A program made the position numbers and the translations under genes. A DNA stretch of 64,000 nt from Cyclobacterium sp. 1_MG-2023 (lineage in GTDB: Bacteria > Bacteroidota > Bacteroidia > Cytophagales > Cyclobacteriaceae), in NCBI RefSeq assembly GCF_030546805.1, contig NZ_JAUOPC010000003.1, forward strand, positions 62,001 through 126,000. Reading direction: 5' to 3'. The notes under the pieces are model-generated. The model made no database searches. It was not told where the DNA came from and saw nothing but the letters and a program-made list of their open reading frames with translations. Below are positions 43,818-52,641 of this stretch, one piece after another. Each line of letters opens with the position of its first letter. Position 1 is the stretch's first letter.

Positions 43818-45395
43818 TTAGTAATTACTTTTGGGTGTGATCACTCCATAATGCATTTTGATGCGTTTTAGGCGATCAGTCATAGCAGATTTGAGGGAGT
43901 CATAGGAGGATTCATAGTATAGGTTTTTCATTTCCCTTGGATCTTCCTTTAAGTCGTAAAGTTCCCATTCATCAAGCTCATAAAAATGCATTAATTTATA
44001 CCGTTCACCGGTTACTCCTTCGTGTTTTCGGACACTGTGTACGGCAGGAAATTCATAGTAATGGTAATACAGAAATTCTCTCCAGTTTTCCGGTTTACTA
44101 CCTGCCATCAATGGCAATAGGCTTTTGCCTTGCATACGTTCGGGTGCCTGAATTTTGGCCATGTCCAAAAAAGTTTGAGCAAAATCGAGGTTAGATACCA
44201 ATTGGTCATTGGTGATTCCGGAAGGAATCGTTCCTTTCCACTGCATCAATAAGGGGGTTCTGAAGGATTCTTCATACATAAAACGCTTATCAAACCAGCC
44301 ATGTTCTCCTAGATAAAAGCCTTGATCTGAGGTATAAACTACTAAGGTGTTTTCTGTCAACCCATTTTCTTCCAAGTAGTCAAGAACTCGTCCCACGTTT
44401 TCGTCTACGGACCTAATGGTGGCCAAATAGTCTTTCATATACCTTTGGTATTTCCATTGTATTAACTCCTTACCCTCAAGACCTTGTGCTTGGAAATCCG
44501 CAATAATCGGGTCATAGGTTGCATCCCAGTTTGCCTGTTGTTCTGCATTCATCCTTGCATAGGTTCGGTTAAAAACGGGCCCCTTTTTGGTGGCTTCTGT
44601 CCAAATCTTAAGGTCAGAAGTCAGGTCCATGGTTTTCTCTATGCTCATGTCCTGTGTTTTGGCCGCAGTACCTCTGCTTGAGTAATCATCAAAAAGGTTT
44701 TCCGGCTCAGGAAAGGTAAGGTCTTCATAAAGATCCAAATGCGCAGGTCCTTTTTCCCATTTTCGATGGGGAGCCTTATGTTGTAACATTAGCATAAAAG
44801 GCTTACTACCTTTGCTATTTTCAGCCAACCACTCCAAAGATTTGTCTGTGATAATATCTGTGACATAACCTTCTACTATGCTGGTGTCTGTGGCGGATAT
44901 TATATCAGGGTTGTAATAATGTCCTTGTCCGGGAAGTATTTCCCAATGATCAAATCCGGTTGGGGCAGATTTTAGGTGCCATTTACCTATGAGGGCTGTG
45001 GTGTATCCATTGTCTTTTAAGAGTTTAGGAAAGGTAATTTGACTGCCATCAAAAGTGTCACCATTGGTCCGATGTCCATTTACATGGCTATGTGTACCGG
45101 TAAGTACAGTTGCCCTTGAGGGGGCACAAATAGAGTTGGTGACATATGCGCTGTTAAAAAGAATACCATTATCCGCAATGCGATCTATATTGGGAGTAGG
45201 GGCCAAATCTGCAAGTCGGCTCTGATAAGCACTTATGGCTTGGTAAGCATGATCATCAGTAAAGATAAATACAATATTAGGTGCTTTGGCAACTTCGGTT
45301 GTAATCTCTGATTTTTCTGAACAAGCAGCAATTATTAGGCAAAAGCTAATAATAAAGCTTTTGGTAAGCCAATATCTATACAATTGCTTTTTCAT
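43818..45395 (-). CDS. formylglycine-dependent sulfatase lipoprotein
   Basis: A 525-residue sulfatase. The lipobox IIAAC (Cys25) places it in the periplasm or outer membrane. Metal ligands Asp47/Asp48 (IFTDDHAY), formylglycine site Cys90 in CAPSRATVLTG, and a C-terminal domain of the DUF4976 type (GERYKLMHFYELDEWELYDLKEDPREMKNLYY). It should remove sulfate from a sulfated glycan or small sugar, a frequent function in marine Bacteroidota. An anaerobic-type maturase is not in the window. It and the large cytochrome gene are adjacent on the same strand. Confidence 0.9.
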   Translation of the reverse strand: MKKQLYRYWLTKSFIISFCLIIAACSEKSEITTEVAKAPNIVFIFTDDHAYQAISAYQSRLADLAPTPNIDRIADNGILFNSAYVTNSICAPSRATVLTGTHSHVNGHRTNGDTFDGSQITFPKLLKDNGYTTALIGKWHLKSAPTGFDHWEILPGQGHYYNPDIISATDTSIVEGYVTDIITDKSLEWLAENSKGSKPFMLMLQHKAPHRKWEKGPAHLDLYEDLTFPEPENLFDDYSSRGTAAKTQDMSIEKTMDLTSDLKIWTEATKKGPVFNRTYARMNAEQQANWDATYDPIIADFQAQGLEGKELIQWKYQRYMKDYLATIRSVDENVGRVLDYLEENGLTENTLVVYTSDQGFYLGEHGWFDKRFMYEESFRTPLLMQWKGTIPSGITNDQLVSNLDFAQTFLDMAKIQAPERMQGKSLLPLMAGSKPENWREFLYYHYYEFPAVHSVRKHEGVTGERYKLMHFYELDEWELYDLKEDPREMKNLYYESSYDSLKSAMTDRLKRIKMHYGVITPKSNY

Positions 45396-45576
45396 GGTTT
45401 TATGGGTTGTTGGATTTGTTATATATAGACAAACAAGTGAACAATATAAATAATATTGGGTACGATAAGAATTATTATAGATAAAATATTATATGGTATT
45501 TTAATTCCCAATTTTATTATTGTTGAAACCCATTTGTAAAAAACGTAAAGTATTGCCCATTAAATAAAATGTAGGA

Positions 45577-45607
45577 CTTGTGGTATTCTTTGCCTTTGCT
45601 ATATTTG
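45577..45607 (+). promoter_or_regulatory. Bacteroidota-type promoter for the LamG lipoprotein
   Basis: A CTTG -33 box (TTG at 45578-45580), exactly 19 bases, and a -7 box TATATTTG at 45600-45607. This fits TTTG-N19-TAnnTTTG closely and lies 22 bases before the ATG. Confidence 0.6.
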
Positions 45608-45629
45608 ATCAAATAAAAAATAAATTGCT

Positions 45630-46517
45630 ATGCGCTATTCACTTCTTTTTATTATATCCATTGGTTTGTTTTTCCTAATAAGCTGTAAGGAAGACAATCA
45701 ACTTGCTGTTGTTCAGGAAATGGATGGATTAGTAGCCCTTTGGGATTTTAAGGAAGAAAGTGGAACGGCCAGGATGGCCATAGGAAAGGGAGACTTTCCG
45801 TTGAAGGAAATGAACGGTGAGATCCAACGGATACCTGAAGGCCCCCTGTCTGGCTTTTCTGCACTAATGGAGAATGAAGCGTATTTTTCTTTAGCTCATG
45901 AAAAAACTGCTGAATTAAATATTCATGGTAAAAACCAAGGGGTAACGGTAATGGCATGGGTAAAGTGGGAAGGGAAAACCGGATTTGTTGGTGGAATGTG
46001 GAACGAATATACCGACGGAGGGAAACGACAGTATGGGTTATTTGTAGATCTTCCTCATTACAATGGAGCCTCCCAAGTCTGTGGTCATATTTCTTACTCA
46101 GGAGGGCCTACACCTCCTTTCCCATACAGTTGTGATTATGCAGCAAGTAAGCAAAAACTTACCAAAGGGAAATGGCACTTTATTGCCTTTAGCTATGATG
46201 GGAAATACATAAAGGCCTATTTGGATGGTGTTTTTGAGGAAAGGGCACCTGAGCCTATTAAAAATACCAAAGGTTTTGAAGGATTGCCTGATGGATTGAT
46301 CCATTCTAAAAACCCTTATTTATTCAAAGATGGAATGGGGAACAACGGGTCCGACTTTACCGTTGGTGCTGTTGTACTATCCAGAGGCATGGGTAATTTT
46401 TTTAATGGACAAATTGGGGGATTGGCTGTTTTTGATAGGGAATTAACAGAAAATGAGATTAGTGAAATTTTTCAAAAAACCATGGTTGAAAACCCTTTCA
46501 TGAATAAAGAACAATAG
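45630..46517 (+). CDS. LamG/concanavalin-type lipoprotein
   Basis: A 295-residue lipoprotein (lipobox LISC, Cys19) whose body is a LamG-like beta-sandwich: LVALWDFKEESGTARMAIGKGDF, ITVMAWVKWEG-like segment near 105, KGKWHFIAFSYDGKYIKAYLDGVFEERAPE and GGLAVFDRELTENEISEIFQ. Such domains bind or cleave carbohydrates on the cell surface. It is divergent from the sulfatase, with which it probably shares a substrate. No catalytic residues can be stated. Confidence 0.82.
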   Translation: MRYSLLFIISIGLFFLISCKEDNQLAVVQEMDGLVALWDFKEESGTARMAIGKGDFPLKEMNGEIQRIPEGPLSGFSALMENEAYFSLAHEKTAELNIHGKNQGVTVMAWVKWEGKTGFVGGMWNEYTDGGKRQYGLFVDLPHYNGASQVCGHISYSGGPTPPFPYSCDYAASKQKLTKGKWHFIAFSYDGKYIKAYLDGVFEERAPEPIKNTKGFEGLPDGLIHSKNPYLFKDGMGNNGSDFTVGAVVLSRGMGNFFNGQIGGLAVFDRELTENEISEIFQKTMVENPFMNKEQ

Positions 46518-46688
46518 CGTCAGCTGTCCTACTATTAAGCCATTTCAGGTCGGAGAAATGGGGGTATGGCAAAAGCCAAGTAGGAAGGATCGTTGAGTGG
46601 GGAGCAATGCTTATCCCGGATTTTTGGTGTAAACCTTTCAAACGCGTGCTTTTCACGGTTAAGTCTAAAGAGAAAAATAAGCATTATT

Positions 46689-47207
46689 TTAGGTATATTT
46701 GGAAAGAGACCCATTGAATTCATCCACCAAAAGGTTCTCTTTAAGCATTTTGTATTTTTTCTGAGCCTCTGATTTACTATTGTAGGAATAGGTGTAAATT
46801 AGTTTTTTCGGGAAAAAAGAAAGAACGATTTGATAACTGAATTTTATAGAACTTATTGTTGGACTTATGCCATTGGGAGTATTGGATGTCTTTTCTTCAA
46901 TTGGAACCAATTTAATGGCTTTTAAGGAAGGTAGTTTATGCCATTTCCCGGTTTTAATTCCACAAAAGGAGAAATATTCCTTGATGGTTTTGTTATCCAA
47001 ATCAATTAGCGTGCCCTCGTAAGTGTTGATAATAATAAGGCCTGAAGTAAAAGCACTTAAACCTACCCATAAGGTCTTGTGTAGATCATCTGCTGTTTCA
47101 ATAAACACAGAGCTAAGCAGAACAATAGAACTTGCCAATAATAGAATTGCACCTAAAAGGTGAATACCCGTACCTAGGTTTCTTCGCTTATAATTGAATA
47201 GATTCAT
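46689..47207 (-). CDS. small membrane protein, function unknown
   Basis: With the ATG at 47207 (the longer frame starts TTG at 47240) the protein has 172 residues. Two hydrophobic helices lie near residues 13-32 and 42-60; the rest is a soluble domain (GTLIDLDNKTIKEYFSFCGIKTGKWHKLPSLKAIKLVPIEE) that resembles PH-like domains of small bacterial membrane proteins. I recognise no catalytic motif. It is not closely packed with its neighbours. Confidence 0.65.
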   Translation of the reverse strand: MNLFNYKRRNLGTGIHLLGAILLLASSIVLLSSVFIETADDLHKTLWVGLSAFTSGLIIINTYEGTLIDLDNKTIKEYFSFCGIKTGKWHKLPSLKAIKLVPIEEKTSNTPNGISPTISSIKFSYQIVLSFFPKKLIYTYSYNSKSEAQKKYKMLKENLLVDEFNGSLSKYT

Positions 47208-47520
47208 ATTGGCTAATTTAGGGTCACTTCTAAGATTCAACTACTATAATAAACTATTCCTCTGGGATTTAAAACTATATCGATGAATTTAGTTTTATTT
47301 AGAGATGGATTTCTTTATAGACCGTATATGGCTTGCAGAATTAATATCAAAGATTTACTTTACCGGATATAATATACCGGATGCCATACTTCTTATTTTG
47401 CCCAATTTCCTCTCTGCTTCCCTGAAATAATAGGGCACTATTTTTATTGACCCAGGATGCAGGGTTTTAAAAATAAGGTTAGGAAAAACCGTTTAATTCA
47501 GGTAGTTATAGAAATAAATA
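47208..47520. other. 313-base intergenic region
   Basis: No credible ORF or RNA gene. It contains two direct TACCGGAT copies at 47361-47368 and 47375-47382 (14-base period) in an AT-rich setting, which are too short to interpret. Confidence 0.4.
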
Positions 47521-47979
47521 TTAAACCCCGAATTGAGTTAAATGGTGGTCAAGGTGTTTGTAAAACATGTTGTTCCATTCTTCAATGCTTAGCTTACCAA
47601 AAGAATTGGATTCTTTTTTATCAAAGCTTTTTTCACCCAATGCCTGTGTTTGGTTTAAATAATCAATGAGTCTTTTGCGTTCTTTCTCAAAATCTCTGGT
47701 ATCAGTTATTAAAAAAGCCGGTGCGGTTTGTGAGTTTCGTTTGTATGGTTTTTCACCTACCACAATATTTTTAACAAACAGTTTTAAAATAAATTTCATA
47801 AAGAAATTTGGCTTGGGATGTTTGTCTGTATATGCCATTTCGTAAGTAACATTACAATGAGCAAGCATTTGTGGAGCATTCATTTTTCCCCATTCCGGTT
47901 GGCTGTCCGTTTTCAATTTATTGATCCTAGCAATTAATCCCTCAGTAACATTTTTATCGAAAATATTGGGTAAGGCCAT
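47521..47979 (-). CDS. DUF1569 family protein (DinB-like)
   Basis: A 152-residue soluble protein. MNAPQMLAHCNVTYEMAYTD and WNNMFYKHLDHHLTQFGV carry the histidines typical of the DinB/DUF1569 four-helix fold, where three His residues bind a divalent metal. Biochemical function is unknown; relatives act in thiol-dependent detoxification. The gene stands alone. Confidence 0.85.
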   Translation of the reverse strand: MALPNIFDKNVTEGLIARINKLKTDSQPEWGKMNAPQMLAHCNVTYEMAYTDKHPKPNFFMKFILKLFVKNIVVGEKPYKRNSQTAPAFLITDTRDFEKERKRLIDYLNQTQALGEKSFDKKESNSFGKLSIEEWNNMFYKHLDHHLTQFGV

Positions 47980-48115
47980 TGTTGTATTGTAGTTAGTTGA
48001 GTAAAGGGTGATTTTATATGCTATTTACGATTTTCAAATTATAATGCCTTCATGAAACCGTGATAAATTTGTTTGATAACATATAAATTTTGAATCGAAA
48101 TAGGGTTTATTATCC

Positions 48116-48697
48116 TTATTTTATTTTGGTCATAAGTATTACACCGGTTGACCAATTCATTTTTGTAAGGTTGAAATTTTTTCTTTCTTCGAGGGTTTGT
48201 ATCAATTGCTCAGCTTTTTCAGCATGTCCTAAAGGCCAGTTTTTTTGAGGGTTCATGTCATCTATCACGTAAAATCCACCAGGCTTAATCATGGCTAAGG
48301 TTTCATCCAAATGGCTGTATTTGCCGGGCCAAGCATCTGCAAAGATCAAATCAAACGGTGGTCCATTATAATTTTCTATCCATTTTCCCCCGTCTTCACA
48401 TAAAATGTTAAGTTTTGGATTTTCTTCGAAAAATTCCTTTGCAATATTGGTTAATTGAGGGTCATTGTCAATGGTAGTAAGTTGGGAATTCTTACTTAAA
48501 GCGTCCACCATCCATGCCAATGACAAGCCGGCGCCCGTACCAATTTCTAAGATATTGGCATTGATTCGCGATGAGATAAGGGTTTTTAGCAAGCTGCCTA
48601 TATAGAGGTCTGAAGGCATGTTGAATCCAATCTCCTTGGCTTTGGATTGAATGTTTGAATACAATGCGGGAATGTCCTTTATGTGAGATTGATTCAT
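48116..48697 (-). CDS. class I SAM-dependent O-methyltransferase
   Basis: A 193-residue methyltransferase of the catechol/caffeoyl-CoA type. Motif I is NILEIGTGAGLSLAWMVDAL; the acidic ribose-binding loop is LTTIDNDPQL; DLIFADAWPGKYSHLDETLAMIKPGGFYVIDDM contains the metal-binding Asp region. The substrate is unknown. It lies 47 bases after a carboxylesterase on the same strand. Confidence 0.82.
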   Translation of the reverse strand: MNQSHIKDIPALYSNIQSKAKEIGFNMPSDLYIGSLLKTLISSRINANILEIGTGAGLSLAWMVDALSKNSQLTTIDNDPQLTNIAKEFFEENPKLNILCEDGGKWIENYNGPPFDLIFADAWPGKYSHLDETLAMIKPGGFYVIDDMNPQKNWPLGHAEKAEQLIQTLEERKNFNLTKMNWSTGVILMTKIK

Positions 48698-48744
48698 AAG
48701 CTTTGCTTCAATTATTGGTATTGCTTTGTAAGCACCTTTTAGTC

Positions 48745-49560
48745 TTACTTGGCTAAAATCCTTTTTACTTCTTTGATAAGCAATGGAAAGGCAGGATGTG
48801 TCATTCCGTGTCCATATCCATCCATTTCGTAGAGTACAGTTTCCTTATGCCCCACCACTTTCATCATGCGCATTAGATAAGCATTTTCTTCATATCTCCC
48901 TAAAAGTTCAAGTTCACGGTCACCTGTTATGAGTAAAAGTGGAGGCGCATCTTTTCTTACATGAAACAAAGGCGCATATTTATCAATGGTGGGCTGCTCT
49001 CCGGAAATGCCTTGCTCTTTGCGTACTGTGAAATGAGTAATGGTGTGACCGCTGAATGGTATCAATCCGGCTATTTCATTTGCATCTATACCATGTGTTT
49101 GTAGGTAAGACTTGTCCAATCCAACCATACTGGCCAAGTATCCGCCTGCACTATGTCCGGAAACGAAGATTTTTTTGGGATCCCCTCCGTACTCTTCGAT
49201 ATTTTTGAACGTCCAAGCAATGGCAGCTGCAGCATCTTCAATGTATGTGGGAGCTTTGACTTTAGGAGATAATCGATAGTTCACGCCAATTATTGCAAAG
49301 CCTTGATTTTTTAACGCTTCCGGGATTTCTTTTTCTCCTCCGGTGATACCTCCTCCATGAAACCACACTATTGTCGCAAAATCCTTGGTGTTTTTTGGAT
49401 AATATATATCCAACACGCAGCGCTCTGACAAATAGCTATCGGTTTTTCTAAGCTCTTCTCCATAATAATGCAGGTTCTCTAACTGCTCGTAAGAAATGTC
49501 TTGCGCATAAGTGGATGAAATTGAAAATACAAGTAATAGTATGAAGGATAATTTTTTCAT
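48745..49560 (-). CDS. secreted alpha/beta-hydrolase, carboxylesterase of the HSL type
   Basis: The 271-residue protein (ATG at 49560, preferred to a GTG at 49593) has a signal peptide of about 20 residues (STYAQ). The HSL family oxyanion motif is WFHGGGITGGE and the nucleophile elbow is GHSAGGYLAS; TGDRELELLG and GYGHGMTH supply Asp and His. Such enzymes hydrolyse short-chain esters; the exact substrate is unknown. It is on the same strand as the O-methyltransferase and DUF1697 genes. Confidence 0.85.
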   Translation of the reverse strand: MKKLSFILLLVFSISSTYAQDISYEQLENLHYYGEELRKTDSYLSERCVLDIYYPKNTKDFATIVWFHGGGITGGEKEIPEALKNQGFAIIGVNYRLSPKVKAPTYIEDAAAAIAWTFKNIEEYGGDPKKIFVSGHSAGGYLASMVGLDKSYLQTHGIDANEIAGLIPFSGHTITHFTVRKEQGISGEQPTIDKYAPLFHVRKDAPPLLLITGDRELELLGRYEENAYLMRMMKVVGHKETVLYEMDGYGHGMTHPAFPLLIKEVKRILAK

Positions 49561-49639
49561 GATCATGAAATGGTTTTTATTTTGGGAGTTCACAATTCAA
49601 TTTAGTAAGCGGATGTTGTTCTTTTTTAAGCGGTCTGGT

Positions 49640-50182
49640 TTATTGACTTAATTCACAAAGCTTCTTTACGGTTTTGAGATTTCTGGTGGTAGCTTTCACC
49701 TTTAGCTTATTTTCAAAAAAATTATTGGTCAATTTGGATTGATGGTATTTTCCTTCACAATAAATAAAAACATCCTTTCCCTCAATTGTATATTTGTCAG
49801 GTGGGAAATCAAAGGTTTTTATTTTATCAAGGTTTTCACTGGTTGGATTTTGTGCCAAGAAAGTAATGTGTAATGGGCTAATATCCATTTCACCATCTTT
49901 GTAATAGGGGTTGTTTGATAATGTTTTTTGCAAATCCTTAGCGGTTCGAACGATTACAGGAACCTCAAATCCAAATTTTTCTTCAATGGCCTTTTCAATT
50001 CTATTTGCCATTTCCTTTTCATCTGCCTTATCAGCTGAAGTGAAAATTACATTGCCACTTTGTATATATGTTGAAATCTCGCTATACCCTATTTCTTCAA
50101 ATAAAGATTTAAGGTCCACCATCAAAATTTTCCGTTTACCACCAACGTTAATCCCCCTTAAGATTGCTATTTTCTTGTCCAT
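49640..50182 (-). CDS. DUF1697 family protein
   Basis: A 180-residue soluble protein with the typical DUF1697 opening ILRGINVGGKRKILMVDLKSLFEEIGYSEISTYIQSGNVIFTS and the C-terminal TRNLKTVKKLCELS. Structure predictions for this family resemble a ferredoxin-like fold; the function is not known. No operon partner gives a clue. Confidence 0.88.
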   Translation of the reverse strand: MDKKIAILRGINVGGKRKILMVDLKSLFEEIGYSEISTYIQSGNVIFTSADKADEKEMANRIEKAIEEKFGFEVPVIVRTAKDLQKTLSNNPYYKDGEMDISPLHITFLAQNPTSENLDKIKTFDFPPDKYTIEGKDVFIYCEGKYHQSKLTNNFFENKLKVKATTRNLKTVKKLCELSQ

Positions 50183-50484
50183 TTTTAGTTAACATATTTA
50201 TGGTTTTGGGTCAAATGAATGCTGTTTCAAATTTGACCATAAACCTCAGTGATTAGGAATCGTCGTTTAATATCTAGAGGAAAGGTTGAAAGTTACTTTT
50301 AAATCAGTTTCTATTCAACTGTACAATTTGCATACTGAAAAATACGCTATTATTTTCACCTTTTGTAATTTTTAATGGTTTTGTAAGCCTAATTTTTATT
50401 TTAAATCATTCTTGATGAGACATTGAATTGATTTTAAGCCCTTGAAAATTAATTATTTGCACTTTGAAAAATAATATTCAAAAA
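50183..50484. other. 302-base intergenic region
   Basis: AT-rich with no credible ORF, RNA gene or strong hairpin. It holds the promoter of the DUF1697 gene and the 3' end region of the YdeI-like gene. Confidence 0.4.
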
Positions 50485-51081
50485 TCAATCATCCTTTCCT
50501 TGCCCATTTAATATTTTGGCCTTGTATTTATCAATCCTTGAAAGCCTTGTTTTGGATTGTTTTGCAGAAGAGAAATACAATAAATAGGCCCTTTGTCTGC
50601 CGGGGGAAAGGGATTGAAAACCTTTCAGTAAATTAGGATCGTTATCCATTGCAAGTTGAAACTCTTCTACAATTTCGTAAGATTTCGTTTCTCTTTTCGG
50701 CACCTTTAAGCCGGCTTCTTCCACAGATATGGCTTCACTTATTAGGGATTTAATGTTGGCTGTACCTGTCAAAATCTCTTCTTCATCGGTGAAACGCATT
50801 TGCCTTGCTGCTTGTACATTTTCGGTTTGTTGCACCAGGATTTTATCGGGATCATTTAAAAGCATTCCTTTAAAAAACAATAGGGCACAATATTCTTTAA
50901 ACTCATGTATTAAAAGGATGTTTCTGCCTTTTGACCTGGGGTTTGGGGACCAGGTATAGCATGGGACGCCCCATTTTAATTCTTCAGAAAGGGGGAAATC
51001 CAGGATGATGCTCCTTAATAATATCAATTCTTTTTGCCATTTTTTTGATTTCTTAAAATAAAAATCGACTTTAGGATTCAT
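50485..51081 (-). CDS. YdeI/OmdA-type protein with DUF1801-like N-terminal domain
   Basis: A 198-residue cytoplasmic protein. The N-terminal half (VDFYFKKSKKWQKELILLRSIILD, LKWGVPCYTW, NILLIHEFKEYCALLFFKG) matches DUF1801; the C-terminal half (VPKRETKSYEIVEEFQLAMDNDPNLLKGFQSLSPGRQRAYLLYFSSAKQSKTRLSRIDKYKAKILNG) matches the YdeI/OmdA region. Neither half is enzymatically characterised. It stands alone. Confidence 0.85.
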   Translation of the reverse strand: MNPKVDFYFKKSKKWQKELILLRSIILDFPLSEELKWGVPCYTWSPNPRSKGRNILLIHEFKEYCALLFFKGMLLNDPDKILVQQTENVQAARQMRFTDEEEILTGTANIKSLISEAISVEEAGLKVPKRETKSYEIVEEFQLAMDNDPNLLKGFQSLSPGRQRAYLLYFSSAKQSKTRLSRIDKYKAKILNGQGKDD

Positions 51082-51188
51082 AAAAAGGATATGTTTTGGT
51101 AGATACTCTAAAATATCATATTATTTACTTTCAAGCAAAAAAGATAGACATAAGCCTTATTACTGGTTGATCCCATTTTGGGGGAAAT

Positions 51189-51220
51189 AAAAAAAGCTTT
51201 CCAATAGGATTGGAAAGCTT
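51189..51220 (-). terminator. intrinsic terminator of the 60.0-51.2 kb operon (minus strand)
   Basis: A perfect 12-bp stem (51194-51205 with 51209-51220) around AGG, and on the minus strand a T-tract (complement of the A-run starting at 51189). It lies 24 bases past the stop of the last aldehyde dehydrogenase gene. Confidence 0.92.
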
Positions 51221-51243
51221 GAATATTCAGGATTGTACAGTTT

Positions 51244-52641
51244 TTATGGCAAGTATTTGCTTTTGAATACCATTAATTTTTCACGAGTCATTTCGTGCAT
51301 AGAGTAGGGGATTCCTCCCATACCTTCTCCTGAGGCATCTCTGCCACCAAAAGGCATCCAGTCAACTCGAAAAGCTGTATGGTCATTTACCATTACTGCG
51401 GTGGCATTCAACTTTTGTACTGTATCAAGGGCTATGTCCAAATCCTTGGTAAATACGGCTGCTTGAAAGTGAAATTCAAGGCTATTGGCCAAGGCAATGG
51501 CTTCTTCTCTATCTTCATAAGCATACACACAGACAACGGGGCCAAATACCTCTTGTTGGGAGATCTTCGCTTCGTTAGAAGGATTAAGCAATACGGTTGG
51601 CTCATAACAGGTATCACTGATTTTCTTACCTCCGCATAAAAGTTCCGCCCCTCCGGAAATGGCTTCTTTTACCCATTCATCCACTCGGTCAACTTCTCCG
51701 GTTTCGATAAGGGGACCTACTTCTGTATCTTCAGAGAGCGGGTTTCCAACTTTCAATTTTTTTGCTTCTTTAGCAATGTCATTGGCAAGCTTTTCTGCTA
51801 TCGAATGGTGAGCGAATACTTTTTGAACCGAAACACATACTTGACCGGCATGGTAAAAACCACCTTTTACCAGTAAAGGTAACATCTCTTCAAATACGGA
51901 ATCCTTTTCAACAATTACAGGAGCTGCACCACCGTGTTCCAGCGCACACCTGGTTCCGGGCGCCATTTTTGATTTTAATGACCAACCCACTTTTGCAGAA
52001 CCAATAAAGGACAGGAAATTAATTCTAGGGTCACCCACTAGCTTTTCTGAAAGTTCATTGCTGCAATGTATAGACTGAACCCAGCCTTCCGGTACTCCGG
52101 CTTCTTTTAGGATTTCTACAAGGGCCATGCAAGAATAAGGTGTCTTGCTCGCCGGTTTTACGATTACCGGACAACCTGCAGCAAAAGCCGTAATTACCTG
52201 GTGAACGATTAGGTTCAAGGGGTGGTTGAAGGCGGATAAAGAAGCGACGACTCCTATGGGCTCGCGAATGGTAAAAGCCAATCTATTTACTGAGGATTCG
52301 GTAATGCCCATTGGGATTTGTCCACCTTTCATATGAGAGATTTCCTCAGTGGCAATCTTTAACCCATTAATGGCCCTTTTCACCTCTACCATAGAATCCT
52401 GGAAGGGTTTTCCTCCCTCTTTGGCCGCTGTATTGGTTAAGTCTTCTATTTTATCCTCCATCAAAGCTCTCGCTTTTTCCAATATAGCAATTCTTTTATG
52501 TGCAGGAATCCATTGACTTCGGTCCTTAAAAAGATCATGGGCTGTAGCTATTTTTTGCTCCAATTCATCAGCATCTGCCATGGGCAAAGTGCCTATTAGT
52601 GTTCTATCAAAAGGTGCATATACTTTTAATTGGTCATTCAT
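51244..52641 (-). CDS. aldehyde dehydrogenase family protein paired with a ThDP enzyme
   Basis: A 465-residue NAD(P)-dependent aldehyde dehydrogenase. Residues include VASLSAFNHPLNLIVHQ in the coenzyme region, FIGSAKVGWSLK, catalytic Glu in CALEHGGAAPVIVE, nucleophile Cys in HAGQVCVSVQ, and QQEVFGPVVCVYAYEDREEAIALANSLEFHFQAAVFT. Its ATG overlaps the TGA of the ThDP gene (ATGA), so it is translated with it. The probable job is oxidation of the aldehyde made by the ThDP enzyme. It is the last gene of the operon and precedes a terminator. Confidence 0.88.
   Translation of the reverse strand: MNDQLKVYAPFDRTLIGTLPMADADELEQKIATAHDLFKDRSQWIPAHKRIAILEKARALMEDKIEDLTNTAAKEGGKPFQDSMVEVKRAINGLKIATEEISHMKGGQIPMGITESSVNRLAFTIREPIGVVASLSAFNHPLNLIVHQVITAFAAGCPVIVKPASKTPYSCMALVEILKEAGVPEGWVQSIHCSNELSEKLVGDPRINFLSFIGSAKVGWSLKSKMAPGTRCALEHGGAAPVIVEKDSVFEEMLPLLVKGGFYHAGQVCVSVQKVFAHHSIAEKLANDIAKEAKKLKVGNPLSEDTEVGPLIETGEVDRVDEWVKEAISGGAELLCGGKKISDTCYEPTVLLNPSNEAKISQQEVFGPVVCVYAYEDREEAIALANSLEFHFQAAVFTKDLDIALDTVQKLNATAVMVNDHTAFRVDWMPFGGRDASGEGMGGIPYSMHEMTREKLMVFKSKYLP

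Noticed and set aside
46540-46561. CCATTTC/GAAATGG hairpin after the LamG gene, considered as a terminator
   Set aside because: Seven-base stem with no T-run; too weak to call.
47361-47382. Two TACCGGAT direct repeats considered as a CRISPR-like or iteron array
   Set aside because: Only two eight-base copies; no array structure.
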